NCBI GenBank assembly: GCA_002393575.1
Contig: DGSN01000034.1
Span: 1 to 13,185 of the forward strand
Direction: 5' to 3'
Source of the DNA: Prevotellaceae bacterium UBA4361
GTDB taxonomy: Bacteria; Bacteroidota; Bacteroidia; Bacteroidales; Bacteroidaceae
Length of the DNA: 13,185 nucleotides
Made by a program: the position numbers and the translations under genes. Numbering within the stretch: position 1 is the stretch's first letter; every line of letters starts with the position of its first letter. Below are positions 5,787-13,185 of the stretch, in pieces. The notes beneath the pieces are model-generated. The model saw only the letters and a program-made list of their open reading frames with translations, did no database searches and had not been told where the DNA came from.

Positions 5787-6311
5787 AGTGGTGATGATTT
5801 CATCTATTGGGATGTCGTGCTTCTCGCAGGGGATGGAATCAAGGAATTGGAAGGAGAAGCAGAGTCCGATTTTAGGACAATGAAGCAAAGGAAGCAGACG
5901 GTCGTAGTAGCCTTTGCCACGCCCTAAGCGATTGCCATTTTTGTCGAATGCCATGCCAGGAATGATAGCCAAATCAATTTGGGAATAATCCGTGAAGAGT
6001 GTTCCTTCTGATTCTATAATGCCAAACGGTCCTGTTTTTGTTTCGCTTTTGGATTTGAAGATATGAAGTTCTAAATCGTTGCCAACCACGGTTGGCAGGA
6101 GAATGGTTTTCTTGTCAGCGTATTGAGTGATGAGGTCGGTGGTATCTACTTCGTCGGGGAGAGAATGATAAAGGAGAATAGTTTGCGCGGACAAAAATGA
6201 AGGATGAGCCTCCATGCGCTGAATGGCATGTCGGCTCATCATCATTAATTCTTCAGCAGTGTGTTGCTGCTTTAGCAATCGTATCTGTTTTCTGAGTTCT
6301 GCTTTTGTCAT
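5784..6311 (-). CDS. 5-formyltetrahydrofolate cyclo-ligase (MTHFS)
   Basis: The enzyme uses ATP to convert 5-formyl-THF to 5,10-methenyl-THF in the cytoplasm, returning a storage/inhibitory folate to the one-carbon pool. The 175-residue protein shows the family landmarks: basic N-terminus KAELRKQIR, YHSLPDEVDT at 48-57 (substrate site), GPFGIIE at 94-100, and the ATP-binding IPGMAFDKNGNRLGRGKGYYD at about 117-137. The C-terminal HDIPIDEIIT is also typical. It is slightly shorter than the usual 180-200 residues but complete. Only 8 bases separate its ATG from the S41 peptidase stop, so it is the distal gene of that operon. Its TAG stop lies inside the third 38-bp repeat. Confidence 0.95.
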   Translation of the reverse strand: MTKAELRKQIRLLKQQHTAEELMMMSRHAIQRMEAHPSFLSAQTILLYHSLPDEVDTTDLITQYADKKTILLPTVVGNDLELHIFKSKSETKTGPFGIIESEGTLFTDYSQIDLAIIPGMAFDKNGNRLGRGKGYYDRLLPLLHCPKIGLCFSFQFLDSIPCEKHDIPIDEIITT

Positions 6312-6319
6312 TGTGGGTC

Positions 6320-8059
6320 TTAACTGACGAGTTGTGTAAAAAGTGGTTGACGATAGAAAGGGCTGTCGGTTAATTTGGAACGCCCCTTTGCCAACTTCTT
6401 TTTCTTTTCCGCTTTCCTGTCGGGATCCTTGTTGGTTTCATCGTCAATCGTTGGATGTGTCAGTCCCTGCTCGTAGAGATTCATGGCACGATGAACCGTT
6501 ATGTCGTTCTTGTTCATGTATTCGATGTATGCCTGCATGTCGAGCATGTTGTAAACAATGCTACCATAGATGGCATCCTCAAACAGACGTTGGCTCTTGT
6601 AAATCATGTTGTTGCGACGAACCACACCCTTTGAGTCGGCATAGTGGATGAATTGTTCCACCACTCTGTTCTTCTTCAGATACTGCACGATTTCCTCAGG
6701 AGTCGTGAAACCCACCATGCTGCTACGATTCTTGTCGGTGTAGTTGAAGCAGAATTCGGCGATGTAGCCTTTGGTAGCACATTCTGTGTAGTAGGTCGTA
6801 AATTCGGTTGTGTCCTCAGCCACGAAATAGTCGGGCATGATTCCACCGCCACCATACACCACGCGTCCGATGCTGGTGGTGTATTTCTCGCCTGTTTGTT
6901 GGATGGAATCCTCGTTGAAGAACTCGCCGTGGTTGTAACGGGTGAGGATGTCCAACTGATAGTCTTCTTGCTGTCCCTTGGTATATGGTTTTTGGATGCA
7001 GCGTCCCGATGGCGTGTAGTAACGAGCGATGGTGAGGTGAATCATCGAACCATCGCTGAATTCGATAGGTTGCTGAACGAGTCCCTTGCCAAAAGTTCTG
7101 CGTCCCACAACGATACCTCGGTCGTTGTCTTGGATGGCACCTGAGAAAATCTCTGCTGCACTGGCTGTTGTTTCGTCGGTCAGCACAATGAGAGGCAATT
7201 CTTGATAAGAACCACGTCCATCGCTTCGGTATTCCTCGCGCTTTGCCTTTCTTCCTTCGGTATAGACTATAAGTTTGTTCTCAGGCAAAAACTCATTGAC
7301 CATTTGGATGGCAGAAGCCAAATAGCCACCACCATTGCCGCGAAGGTCAACAATGAGTCCTTTAAATCTTTCCTGCTCCAATTGAGCCAGTGAATTCAGT
7401 AGTTCTGGATAAGTTGTTTCGCCGAAACTCTTCACGCGAATATAGCCCAACTTGTCGTTCAGCATGTATGTGGCATCGATGCTCTTCACAGGAATGTCGC
7501 CACGAACCACGCTGAAATCTTTCTTCTCTCCATTCCGAAGAATGCCGATTTTCACTTTTGTTCCCTTTTCGCCTTTCAGTCGGTGCATGGTCTCCTCGTT
7601 GGTAACAATTTTTCCGACGTATGGTTTCCCATCCACGGCAATGATTCTGTCTCCAGCAAGGATTCCCACCTTCTCTGCTGGTCCGCCAGCAATGACGTTG
7701 CTGATATAGACCGTGTCTTTCTTGATAGTGAACTGAACACCTACGCCCGAGAACGAACCTTTCAAGTCGTCGTTGGCTGTTGCAGCATCTTTTGCTGAGA
7801 TGTAGGACGAGTGGGGGTCGAGTTCGGAAAGGATAGTGGGCATTGCATCTTCCACAAGGTCTGCGATATTGACCGTATCAACGTATGAATCATCGATGAT
7901 GTGCAACAAGTCGTTCAGTTTGTTGCTCGATGTGTTGATGATGTTGAGTCGGTTTCCTGAAAAACGATTGGCGAAGAATGTTCCAACGATGATTCCGAAA
8001 ACGACGCTCACGGAAATGACGATGGGAACAAATCTGTTATTTCTTTTTTGTGTTGACAT
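6320..8059 (-). CDS. S41 family carboxy-terminal processing peptidase
   Basis: C-terminal processing (Ctp/Tsp) serine proteases clip or degrade envelope proteins. From the ATG at 8059 the product is 579 residues: a basic N-terminus (MSTQKRNNR), one membrane segment (about 11-31), a helical cap region ending in LDPHSSYI, a PDZ domain (about 100-187, with GVGVQF and GGPAEKVGILAGDRI), then the S41 catalytic domain. GNGGG is at 241-245, nucleophile Ser300 in TASAAEIF and general base Lys325 in TFGKG; both are present. About 190 further C-terminal residues end in a basic KKKKLAKGRSK tail region. An in-frame ATG at 8110 would add 17 His-rich residues read from repeat DNA, so 8059 is preferred. A TATATTTT (8074-8081) could be a -7 box but would leave a very short leader. 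Likely anchored in the inner membrane, facing the periplasm. Confidence 0.93.
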   Translation of the reverse strand: MSTQKRNNRFVPIVISVSVVFGIIVGTFFANRFSGNRLNIINTSSNKLNDLLHIIDDSYVDTVNIADLVEDAMPTILSELDPHSSYISAKDAATANDDLKGSFSGVGVQFTIKKDTVYISNVIAGGPAEKVGILAGDRIIAVDGKPYVGKIVTNEETMHRLKGEKGTKVKIGILRNGEKKDFSVVRGDIPVKSIDATYMLNDKLGYIRVKSFGETTYPELLNSLAQLEQERFKGLIVDLRGNGGGYLASAIQMVNEFLPENKLIVYTEGRKAKREEYRSDGRGSYQELPLIVLTDETTASAAEIFSGAIQDNDRGIVVGRRTFGKGLVQQPIEFSDGSMIHLTIARYYTPSGRCIQKPYTKGQQEDYQLDILTRYNHGEFFNEDSIQQTGEKYTTSIGRVVYGGGGIMPDYFVAEDTTEFTTYYTECATKGYIAEFCFNYTDKNRSSMVGFTTPEEIVQYLKKNRVVEQFIHYADSKGVVRRNNMIYKSQRLFEDAIYGSIVYNMLDMQAYIEYMNKNDITVHRAMNLYEQGLTHPTIDDETNKDPDRKAEKKKKLAKGRSKLTDSPFYRQPLFTQLVS

Positions 8060-8103
8060 TATTGTATGTTGGGAAAATATAGTATGATTACGATGATAAT
8101 GAT

Positions 8104-8149
8104 AAGTCAAAAGTCAAAGGTCAAAAGTCAAAGGCGACCTCAGACCTTT
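8104..8149. repeat. heptamer array with short hairpin between deaminase and S41 genes
   Basis: Four in-register heptamers AAGTCAA/AGGTCAA occupy 8104-8131, followed by AGGCGACCTCAGACCTTT. AAAGGTC (8116-8122) and GACCTTT (8143-8149) form a 7-bp inverted repeat that reaches the stop codon of the deaminase gene. In the operon direction it lies between the deaminase stop and the S41 leader and might tune downstream expression. Confidence 0.75.
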
Positions 8150-8594
8150 ATGATTGGCTGATGCTTGGGTCTGGGTCGAGATACGTGACTTCGATTCCAG
8201 CGCGCCTCAGAAGGTCGATGCCATCTTCCAGTCGATAATGCTCAGAATAAATCACACGCTTGATGCCAGATTGAATAATCAGTTTCGCACATTCCAAGCA
8301 AGGAGATGCTGTGACATAGAGCGTGGCTCCATCAGACGAGTTACTCGAACGGGCAATCTTCGTGATGGCATTGGCTTCGGCATGAAGTACGTATGGTTTG
8401 GTCACGTCATTTTCCTCACAAACATTCTCAAATCCACTGGGTGTGCCGTTGTAGCCATCGGAGATAATCATCTTGTCTTTCACGATGAGGGCTCCCACCT
8501 GACGGCGTTTGCAATAAGAATTTTCAGCCCAGATGCGAGCCATTCTCAAGTAGCGATGATCGAGTTTGAGTTGTTTTTCTTCTTGAGGAGTCAT
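8148..8594 (-). CDS. deoxycytidylate (dCMP) deaminase, ComEB type
   Basis: A zinc enzyme that deaminates dCMP to dUMP, feeding thymidylate synthase. The 148-residue protein carries the cytidine/deoxycytidylate deaminase fold: GYNGTPSGFENVCE (47-60), the zinc and proton-shuttle motif His71-Ala-Glu73 (HAEANAI), and the second zinc motif SPCLECAK with Cys99 and Cys102. Length fits small bacterial dCMP deaminases (about 145-160). The N-terminal CKRRQVGALIV segment (28-38) is also typical. The gene lies 20 bases downstream of the DUF4847-type lipoprotein gene and 88 bases upstream of the S41 gene, all on one strand. Folate enzyme MTHFS at the operon end gives a loose thymidylate/one-carbon link, which is inference. 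No allosteric (dCTP) site was assessed. Confidence 0.95.
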   Translation of the reverse strand: MTPQEEKQLKLDHRYLRMARIWAENSYCKRRQVGALIVKDKMIISDGYNGTPSGFENVCEENDVTKPYVLHAEANAITKIARSSNSSDGATLYVTASPCLECAKLIIQSGIKRVIYSEHYRLEDGIDLLRRAGIEVTYLDPDPSISQS

Positions 8595-8614
8595 ATCAGA
8601 TGCGATTTGGATGT

Positions 8615-9082
8615 TTAGAAATTGGACGTGTTCTTGTTAGAAGTAAGGCGAATGTAGTTGTAGTCGTCTTGCGAGATTCTCAGCACATTCACATCGCCCG
8701 AATAATACTTTGCATTCTTCAGAATATTGTAAATGTTGCTGCTGAGAGGAGAAAGATTCACGTTGCTTTCACTTTGGAAGTTGAGAAAGATGGATTGGTC
8801 TTTTCCATCAGCTTTCCACGTTCCACTAACGTTGCTTCCTGCCACAAGCACTCCGCCAAAGGTACTGGCTGAGAATGTGAGGAAGTAAGAATTAGCGTTG
8901 GCATAGATGGATTTCAGGTCATCGCCTTTGATATTGTTGCCATTGATGCATCCTCCCGTGATGAACCACGTCTTTCCATTGAAGATGGCATCGATGTCGT
9001 CTTCGTTTTGGCACGAAGTGGCAAGCAGTGATGGAATCAGTGCGATGATGAGCAGCAATATGAAATTTAGAAATACTCTCAT
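8615..9082 (-). CDS. DUF4847-type lipoprotein of unknown function
   Basis: From the ATG at 9082 the product is 155 residues with a lipoprotein signal (MRVFLNFILLLIIALIPSLL, then ATS-Cys24). The residues after the cysteine, QNEDDID, are acidic, resembling the lipoprotein export signal that sends Bacteroidetes lipoproteins to the cell surface. The mature part is about 130 residues rich in Ser, Asn and aromatic residues in a beta pattern (NGKTWFITGG, SGTWKADGKDQSIFLNF), with no catalytic motif seen. Size, pattern and position next to dCMP deaminase suggest DUF4847, from memory. An ATG at 9130 would add 16 residues (including KKLKR) read out of octamer repeat DNA, so it is rejected. Likely the first gene of the operon with deaminase, S41 and MTHFS. 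The function is unknown. Confidence 0.7.
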   Translation of the reverse strand: MRVFLNFILLLIIALIPSLLATSCQNEDDIDAIFNGKTWFITGGCINGNNIKGDDLKSIYANANSYFLTFSASTFGGVLVAGSNVSGTWKADGKDQSIFLNFQSESNVNLSPLSSNIYNILKNAKYYSGDVNVLRISQDDYNYIRLTSNKNTSNF

Positions 9083-9084
9083 TC

Positions 9085-9124
9085 TTTTGAGTTTTTTAGT
9101 TTCTGAGTTTTTTAGTTTTTGAGT
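9085..9124. repeat. octamer tandem repeat in the lipoprotein gene leader
   Basis: Five exact 8-base units alternate TTTTGAGT and TTTTTAGT (one has TTCTGAGT) on the + strand, i.e. ACTCAAAA/ACTAAAAA on the coding strand. The array ends two bases before the lipoprotein ATG, in the place of the ribosome binding site. Copy-number change would alter the A-rich leader but not the reading frame from 9082. Confidence 0.85.
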
Positions 9125-9232
9125 TCTCAACCTTAACCCAAATCTTAACCTCCATCCAGATGGAATGTTAGGATTGTGGTTTTCGTTATGGTTGGAATTT
9201 TCGTTAAACTCTAAACCTTAAACGTTTTTTCT
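9125..9232. other. non-coding gap between M3 peptidase and lipoprotein genes
   Basis: I find no gene here. It holds a perfect 6-bp inverted repeat TCCATC/GATGGA (9151-9156, 9159-9164) and two TTTTCGTTA copies 18 bp apart (9180-9188, 9198-9206). Degenerate AACCTTAACC-type repeats are also present. The lipoprotein promoter should lie here, but no exact TAnnTTTG is visible on the - strand; TAAGATTTG has one base too many. Confidence 0.5.
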
Positions 9233-11272
9233 TCACTTTCTGATGCCGTTTCGTTTGAGCAGAGCATCGATGCTTGGCTTCTGTCCACGGAATCGAACGT
9301 AGAGGTCCATCGGCGGTTCTGTGCCACCTTTCGACAAGACATTGTCCCTGAAACTTTGAGCTGTCGCGGTGTCGAAAATGCCATTTTGCTGGAAGAGAGA
9401 GAAGGCATCTGCATCAAGCACCTCTGCCCATTTGTAGGAATAATAACCAGCCGAATACCCACCAGCCATGATGTGAGAGAACTGCACCGTCATGCAAGCT
9501 TCTGGCACTTGAGGCAGGAGTTGAGTTTCCTTCCATGCTTCTTTTTCAAACTCTTTCACGTCGGCATCGAATTCCTTTTCCTGTGTGTAGTAAGCCATGT
9601 CGAGCAAGCCAAAACTCAATTGGCGCAGACAAGCGTATGCCACATTGAAGTTCCTGCTTCTCACGATTTTCTCAATGAGTTCATCTGGAAGACGTTCTCC
9701 CGTTTGATAATGGAAGGCAAAAGTGTTGAGGAATTCCTTCTCAATGGCATAGTTTTCCATGAATTGCGATGGGAGTTCCACGAAATCCCAATACACATTG
9801 GTTCCACTCAACGACCTGTAGGTAGTATTGGCAAACATGCCATGAAGCGAGTGCCCAAATTCATGAAGGAAAGTTTCCACTTCGCTCAGGGTGAGCAGTG
9901 AAGGCTTCTCGGCTGTTGGCTTCGTGAGGTTCATGGTGACAGACACGTGAGGACGCGAGTTCTTTCCATTTTTCTCTGTCCATTGTTCCTTGTAGCTGGT
10001 CATCCATGCTCCCGACTTCTTCGATTTTCTTGGATGGAAATCACAATAGAACACCGCTAAGAACATGCCATCCTTGTCGAACACTTCGTAGGCTTCCACG
10101 TCGGGATGATAAACAGGTATGTCCTGATTCAGTTGGAAACTGATGCCATATAGTTTCGTTGCCAATCCAAACACTCCCTTCTTCACGTTCGACAATTCGA
10201 AGTAAGGACGGAGCATTTCAGAATTGATTTGGTAGTCACGTTCCTTGAGCTTGTTGGAATAGTAGGCGAAATCCCAAGGCTGCAAGTCAAATGCCTCATT
10301 GCCAGTCATTTCCCTTGCCAATTGTTTCACTTCCTCCACTTCCTTTTCAGCCGTTGGCTTGTAGGCTACCAGTAGCTGTTGCAGCAAGTTGTAAACCGTC
10401 TCGCTGTTCTGAGCCATTCGTTTCACAAGGGTGTAGTCGGCGTAAGTTTTGTAGCCTAACAGCTGGGCGATTTCGCGGTGATGGTTCACAATCTGCTTCA
10501 CGATGTCGATGTTGTTGTTCTCGTTATCGTGTGTGCAGATGGTGTTGTATGCCATATACATCTGTTGGCGAAGTTCTCGCTTGGCAGAGTAGGTGAGGAA
10601 AGGACCGTAGCTGGGGGCTTGGAGGGTGAACACCCATCCTTCCTGGTTTCTGCTTTTTGCTTCTTCTTTCGCTGCGTCGATGGCACTCTCTGGCAGTCCT
10701 TCCAGGTCTGTTTCGTTAGTGATGTGCAGCGTGAAAGCATTCTGGTCCTTCAGTTTGTTCTGCGAGAACTGCAAAGAGAGGACACCCAGTTCGGACGTCA
10801 GCTGACGATACGTCTGTTTGTCTTCCTCCTTGAGGTTGGCTCCGTTCCTCACGAAACTGTCGTAGCACGATTGGAGGAGCATCCTTTGTTCCTTCGTGAG
10901 TTCATCCTTGTTGGTATGCTCATATACAGATTTCACACGCTCAAACAGTTTTTCGTTGAGCGTGATGTTGTTTTCGTGTTCAGAAAGGATGGGAGACAGT
11001 TTTTGTGCCAGTTCGTCCATTTCGTCCGTTGTCTCCGCACTGATTAAGTTGAAAAACACCTCGGTCACTTTTTGCAGGAGCTCTCCTGAGTTCTCCAGTG
11101 CTTCGACGGTGTTTTCAAACGTAGCTGCTTGCGGGTTGTTGACAATGGCTTCGATAACCTTATCCTCCTCTTCGATGCCTTTCATGATAGCTGGCTCGAA
11201 GTCGTCGATAGTGATTTTGTCGAACGGAACGGTTTCGTGTGGTGTGTTGTATGTCGTAAAAAATGGATTCAT
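9233..11272 (-). CDS. dcp: M3 family zinc metallopeptidase, peptidyl-dipeptidase Dcp type
   Basis: Dcp removes dipeptides from the C-terminus of oligopeptides and helps recycle peptides in the cytoplasm. The 679-residue protein has no signal peptide and spans the full M3 fold. The N-terminal helical part reads like Dcp (NPQAATFENTVEALENSGEL). Further landmarks are PYFELSNV (356-363) and IPVYHPDVEAYEVFD (385-399). The zinc site is His470-Glu471-Phe-Gly-His474 with third ligand Glu499 in FVELPSQ. The C-terminal GGYSAGYYSYKW carries the substrate-binding Tyr residues. Length matches Dcp/OpdA (about 680). Overall wording is closer to Dcp than to oligopeptidase A, though the two are hard to separate by eye. 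The ATG lies 5 bases after the Crp/Fnr-type gene stop, so the regulator and peptidase form one transcript. Confidence 0.93.
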   Translation of the reverse strand: MNPFFTTYNTPHETVPFDKITIDDFEPAIMKGIEEEDKVIEAIVNNPQAATFENTVEALENSGELLQKVTEVFFNLISAETTDEMDELAQKLSPILSEHENNITLNEKLFERVKSVYEHTNKDELTKEQRMLLQSCYDSFVRNGANLKEEDKQTYRQLTSELGVLSLQFSQNKLKDQNAFTLHITNETDLEGLPESAIDAAKEEAKSRNQEGWVFTLQAPSYGPFLTYSAKRELRQQMYMAYNTICTHDNENNNIDIVKQIVNHHREIAQLLGYKTYADYTLVKRMAQNSETVYNLLQQLLVAYKPTAEKEVEEVKQLAREMTGNEAFDLQPWDFAYYSNKLKERDYQINSEMLRPYFELSNVKKGVFGLATKLYGISFQLNQDIPVYHPDVEAYEVFDKDGMFLAVFYCDFHPRKSKKSGAWMTSYKEQWTEKNGKNSRPHVSVTMNLTKPTAEKPSLLTLSEVETFLHEFGHSLHGMFANTTYRSLSGTNVYWDFVELPSQFMENYAIEKEFLNTFAFHYQTGERLPDELIEKIVRSRNFNVAYACLRQLSFGLLDMAYYTQEKEFDADVKEFEKEAWKETQLLPQVPEACMTVQFSHIMAGGYSAGYYSYKWAEVLDADAFSLFQQNGIFDTATAQSFRDNVLSKGGTEPPMDLYVRFRGQKPSIDALLKRNGIRK

Positions 11273-11277
11273 TTCAT

Positions 11278-11946
11278 TTATAGTTTCTTATCCAGAGCGA
11301 GTACAGCGGCAAAGTCGGGTATTTCAATCATTCCTCGGCTGAGGTTTGCCAAATTCATCTCCTGCCATTTGTTCAGGATTTTTGATATGTTCAAGCGTGT
11401 TCCATCCACAGCATCGGCAAGTGCATTCATCTTGATGCGAATCGACTTCCTACCTGTTTTTGTCAGCATATTGTTGCTGAAATAGCGAATGACTCTGACT
11501 TCCAGATTGTTTGAAACAGGCAGTTGCAGGGTTTGGTTGGCTGTTTGCAGTTTGTTGCACACCATGCTCAGCAGGTTGGTTTTCACAATTTCATAATTCG
11601 AAATCAGATAATTGAGCTGCTTTTTGTCGATGGAACAAGTGTTGCCTTCTGTGTTGAAAGAATAGGTGTGAGTGTATTTTTGTTTCATTCCCCACAGATT
11701 TTCGGGTTCCAAAAGAAACGGAGAATCATTCACGTATTCAGTGAAAAGTGTGTCCTCTCCACGTCTATCAACACATAAATCGCCCTTCAGTACATATACA
11801 ATTTTGTCGCATCGGTCGCCTTGATTCACTATAGTTGTCCCTTCTTGGTATTTGTTGAATTCGAACTTCACGTTCTCCAAAATCTCCATCAATTCATTGA
11901 TGCTGAGTCCGATAAGGAGCGGAAGTTCTTGAAGTTTTTCGAACAT
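11278..11946 (-). CDS. Crp/Fnr family transcriptional regulator
   Basis: A DNA-binding regulator of 222 residues. The N-terminal cyclic-nucleotide-type beta barrel covers about 1-115 (NQGDRCDKIVYVLKGDLCV at 41-59). A dimerisation helix follows (about 108-140), then a C-terminal winged helix (144-213) with a recognition helix near GTRLNISKILNKWQEM (182-197). The barrel lacks the RS/TA-type phosphate-binding motif that Crp uses for cAMP, and there is no N-terminal Cys cluster as in Fnr. It therefore probably senses something else or nothing. This subtype is common in Bacteroidetes with mostly unassigned ligands. It has a clean -7 box at 11975-11982 and is followed after 5 bases by the M3 peptidase gene, which it may control together with itself; that is inference. 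Confidence 0.9.
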   Translation of the reverse strand: MFEKLQELPLLIGLSINELMEILENVKFEFNKYQEGTTIVNQGDRCDKIVYVLKGDLCVDRRGEDTLFTEYVNDSPFLLEPENLWGMKQKYTHTYSFNTEGNTCSIDKKQLNYLISNYEIVKTNLLSMVCNKLQTANQTLQLPVSNNLEVRVIRYFSNNMLTKTGRKSIRIKMNALADAVDGTRLNISKILNKWQEMNLANLSRGMIEIPDFAAVLALDKKL

Positions 11947-11974
11947 AATCTTTCTTTTTTAACAAAATTCACTG

Positions 11975-11982
11975 CAAATATA
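11975..11982 (-). promoter_or_regulatory. promoter of the regulator-peptidase operon, -7 box
   Basis: On the - strand TATATTTG matches TAnnTTTG exactly, 28 bases upstream of the regulator ATG. A start near 11968 would leave a leader of about 22 bases. No clear -33 TTTG is visible. An imperfect dyad GTACA-N5-TCTAC (upstream on the - strand, about 11992-12007) could be an operator, but the match is weak. Confidence 0.6.
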
Positions 11983-12047
11983 CGTCTTTAATGTAGAATA
12001 TGTGTACTAAAATCTGTTAAAAGTTTAAATTATTCTATAAAGCGTTC

Positions 12048-13133
12048 CTATTCTACGTTTTCCAATTCCAATCCTTCAGAGTGCCACGTTTGCAAAACTC
12101 CACCTTTGTCGTTGTAGATGAAGTAAGCTTTCAGTTCTGGATGCTGTTTCAGCACCTGTTGTGCCTGTTGCAGTCCCAACACCATAAACGAGGTGGCGTA
12201 GGCATCGGCGGTAGCACAATCATCAGCAAACACAGTGGACGACAAAATGTTGTGCTGCACAGGGCGGCCCGTCCGTGGGTCGATGGTGTGGGCATATTTC
12301 ATGCCGTCCTTTTCGTAGAAATTGCGATAGTTGCCCGACGTTGCCATCGACATGTCACTCACCTTCACGATTTGTTGCAATTCTCCGTTCACTGAGAGAG
12401 AATCATCAACAGGCTTGGTGATGCCGATGTGCCAAAGAGCCCCTTGCGGGTTGTTACCCCTCACGCGTACCTCTCCACCGATTTCTACCATGTAGTTCTT
12501 CACGCCTTGCTGTTCCAAGTATTTGCCGACGGCATCCACACCATAGCCCTTAGCGATGGCGCTGCAATCGAGCATCAGGCGTTCATCAGCTTTCTGCACT
12601 TCACCATTCTTCAGCATTACCTTCTCGAATCCGACGAATTGCAGGATGCTGTCAATCTTCACGGAGTCGATATTCTCTGCGTTTTTGAAACCAAATCCCC
12701 ACGCATTTACCAAAGGAGCGACAGTGATGTCAAAAGCACCATTCGTGGCTGCTGATATTTCTTTTGCCAGTAGGAACACCTCGGTAAACCGTGCATCCGT
12801 CTTCATCGACGTGTTGTTGTTGATGGCGGTGATGGTTGATTTCGGATTGAATGGCGAAAGGGAGAAATCCACGTCCTTCAAGGTCTTGTCAATACCCGCC
12901 TGTAGGTTTTTCTCCCATTCGTATGTGATGTGGTAGATGGTACCAAACACCATACCCTCATTTCTCTGCATGGATGCTTGAATCCATTGATTGCCCGTTT
13001 GTTCCTTGTTGAGTCGACCATTATAGTCGAGAGCGACATAAATGGTTCCACCAATCAGTATCAAAAGCAATGGCAAATGCCACCATTTCCGCTCATGCGG
13101 AGTATAATCTTCTTTTAGTTTTAACCAAGACAT
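12048..13133 (-). CDS. apbE: FAD:protein FMN transferase (ApbE)
   Basis: ApbE moves FMN from FAD onto a Thr/Ser of target proteins, typically NqrB/NqrC or RnfD/RnfG of the Na+-pumping respiratory complexes, on the periplasmic side. The 361-residue protein has one N-terminal membrane segment (about 19-35) and no lipobox. It shows the family motifs in order: FGTIYHITYE (63-72), DVDFSLSPFNPKS (87-99), DITVAPLVNAWGFG (135-148), DCSAIAKGYGVD (189-200), VEIGGEVRVRG (216-226), HTIDPRTGRPV (282-292), and the magnesium site DDCATADAYATS (304-315). Length is normal. A TATATTTA on the - strand (13149-13156) could be a -7 box. In Bacteroidetes apbE often follows nqr genes, but the upstream neighbour is outside the window. 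A 101-base gap separates it from the regulator gene. Confidence 0.95.
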   Translation of the reverse strand: MSWLKLKEDYTPHERKWWHLPLLLILIGGTIYVALDYNGRLNKEQTGNQWIQASMQRNEGMVFGTIYHITYEWEKNLQAGIDKTLKDVDFSLSPFNPKSTITAINNNTSMKTDARFTEVFLLAKEISAATNGAFDITVAPLVNAWGFGFKNAENIDSVKIDSILQFVGFEKVMLKNGEVQKADERLMLDCSAIAKGYGVDAVGKYLEQQGVKNYMVEIGGEVRVRGNNPQGALWHIGITKPVDDSLSVNGELQQIVKVSDMSMATSGNYRNFYEKDGMKYAHTIDPRTGRPVQHNILSSTVFADDCATADAYATSFMVLGLQQAQQVLKQHPELKAYFIYNDKGGVLQTWHSEGLELENVE

Positions 13134-13185
13134 TGTTGTTTTATTTATTAAATATAGAATAATAACGGAAAGGACGGAAATCTTT

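Noticed and set aside
8060..8110. Upstream ATG at 8110 extending the S41 peptidase by 17 residues
   Set aside because: The extra residues are His/Tyr-rich, read from the edge of a heptamer array, and would bury the normal basic-plus-hydrophobic N-terminus that starts at 8059.
9083..9130. Upstream ATG at 9130 extending the DUF4847-type protein by 16 residues
   Set aside because: The extension is translated octamer repeat and would put a charged stretch before the lipoprotein signal; 9082 gives a standard signal peptide.
11992..12007. Imperfect dyad GTACA-N5-TCTAC upstream of the Crp/Fnr gene as an autoregulatory site
   Set aside because: Only four of five positions match and it does not resemble the TGTGA/TTGAT half-sites of characterised Crp or Fnr proteins; too weak to call.

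Overview
This window is ordinary chromosomal DNA from a member of the Bacteroidales, most likely Prevotella/Segatella-like. The support is the gene content: a DUF5687-type ABC exporter pair, a DUF4847-type lipoprotein, a Bacteroidetes S41 peptidase, and the orders ftsK-lolA-trxB and deaminase-S41-formyl-THF cyclo-ligase. Two near-consensus Bacteroidetes -7 boxes (TAnnTTTG) also fit, as do the mostly absent Shine-Dalgarno sequences and gaps packed with short tandem repeats. The genus is inferred; the order is well supported. I see no rRNA, tRNA, CRISPR array, intact insertion sequence, phage or defence island.

Layout. The left part (1-5672) is all on the + strand: the 3' end of ftsK (DNA translocase), a LolA-like lipoprotein chaperone, trxB (thioredoxin reductase), a multi-pass DUF5687 permease, its ABC ATPase, and an NlpC/P60 lipoprotein whose TTG start lies inside the ATPase gene. 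The right part (5784-13133) is all on the - strand. Read in its own direction it runs apbE, a Crp/Fnr-type regulator, an M3 peptidyl-dipeptidase (5 bp after the regulator), then DUF4847 lipoprotein, dCMP deaminase, S41 peptidase and 5-formyltetrahydrofolate cyclo-ligase. The two blocks converge on a triple 38-bp palindromic repeat at 5673-5786.

How the genes relate. Several serve the envelope: LolA-like chaperone, ABC exporter, cell-wall hydrolase, S41 protease, surface-type lipoprotein and ApbE flavinylation. dCMP deaminase and the cyclo-ligase both feed thymidylate/folate metabolism (dUMP supply and one-carbon folates). TrxB supplies reduced thioredoxin. FtsK acts in chromosome segregation.

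The coding content is conventional. The structure that the genes do not explain is in the gaps: (i) a 79/82-bp element duplicated before trxB, built from an 8-base motif spaced at 11 bp; (ii) in-register heptamer arrays of different sequence in four gaps, plus an octamer array in a fifth; (iii) a near-perfect 36-bp inverted repeat before the permease; (iv) the triple 38-bp palindrome; (v) a 15-bp perfect inverted repeat with a micro-ORF between ftsK and lolA. I found no clear new protein-based system. These repeats are the items most worth a second look.
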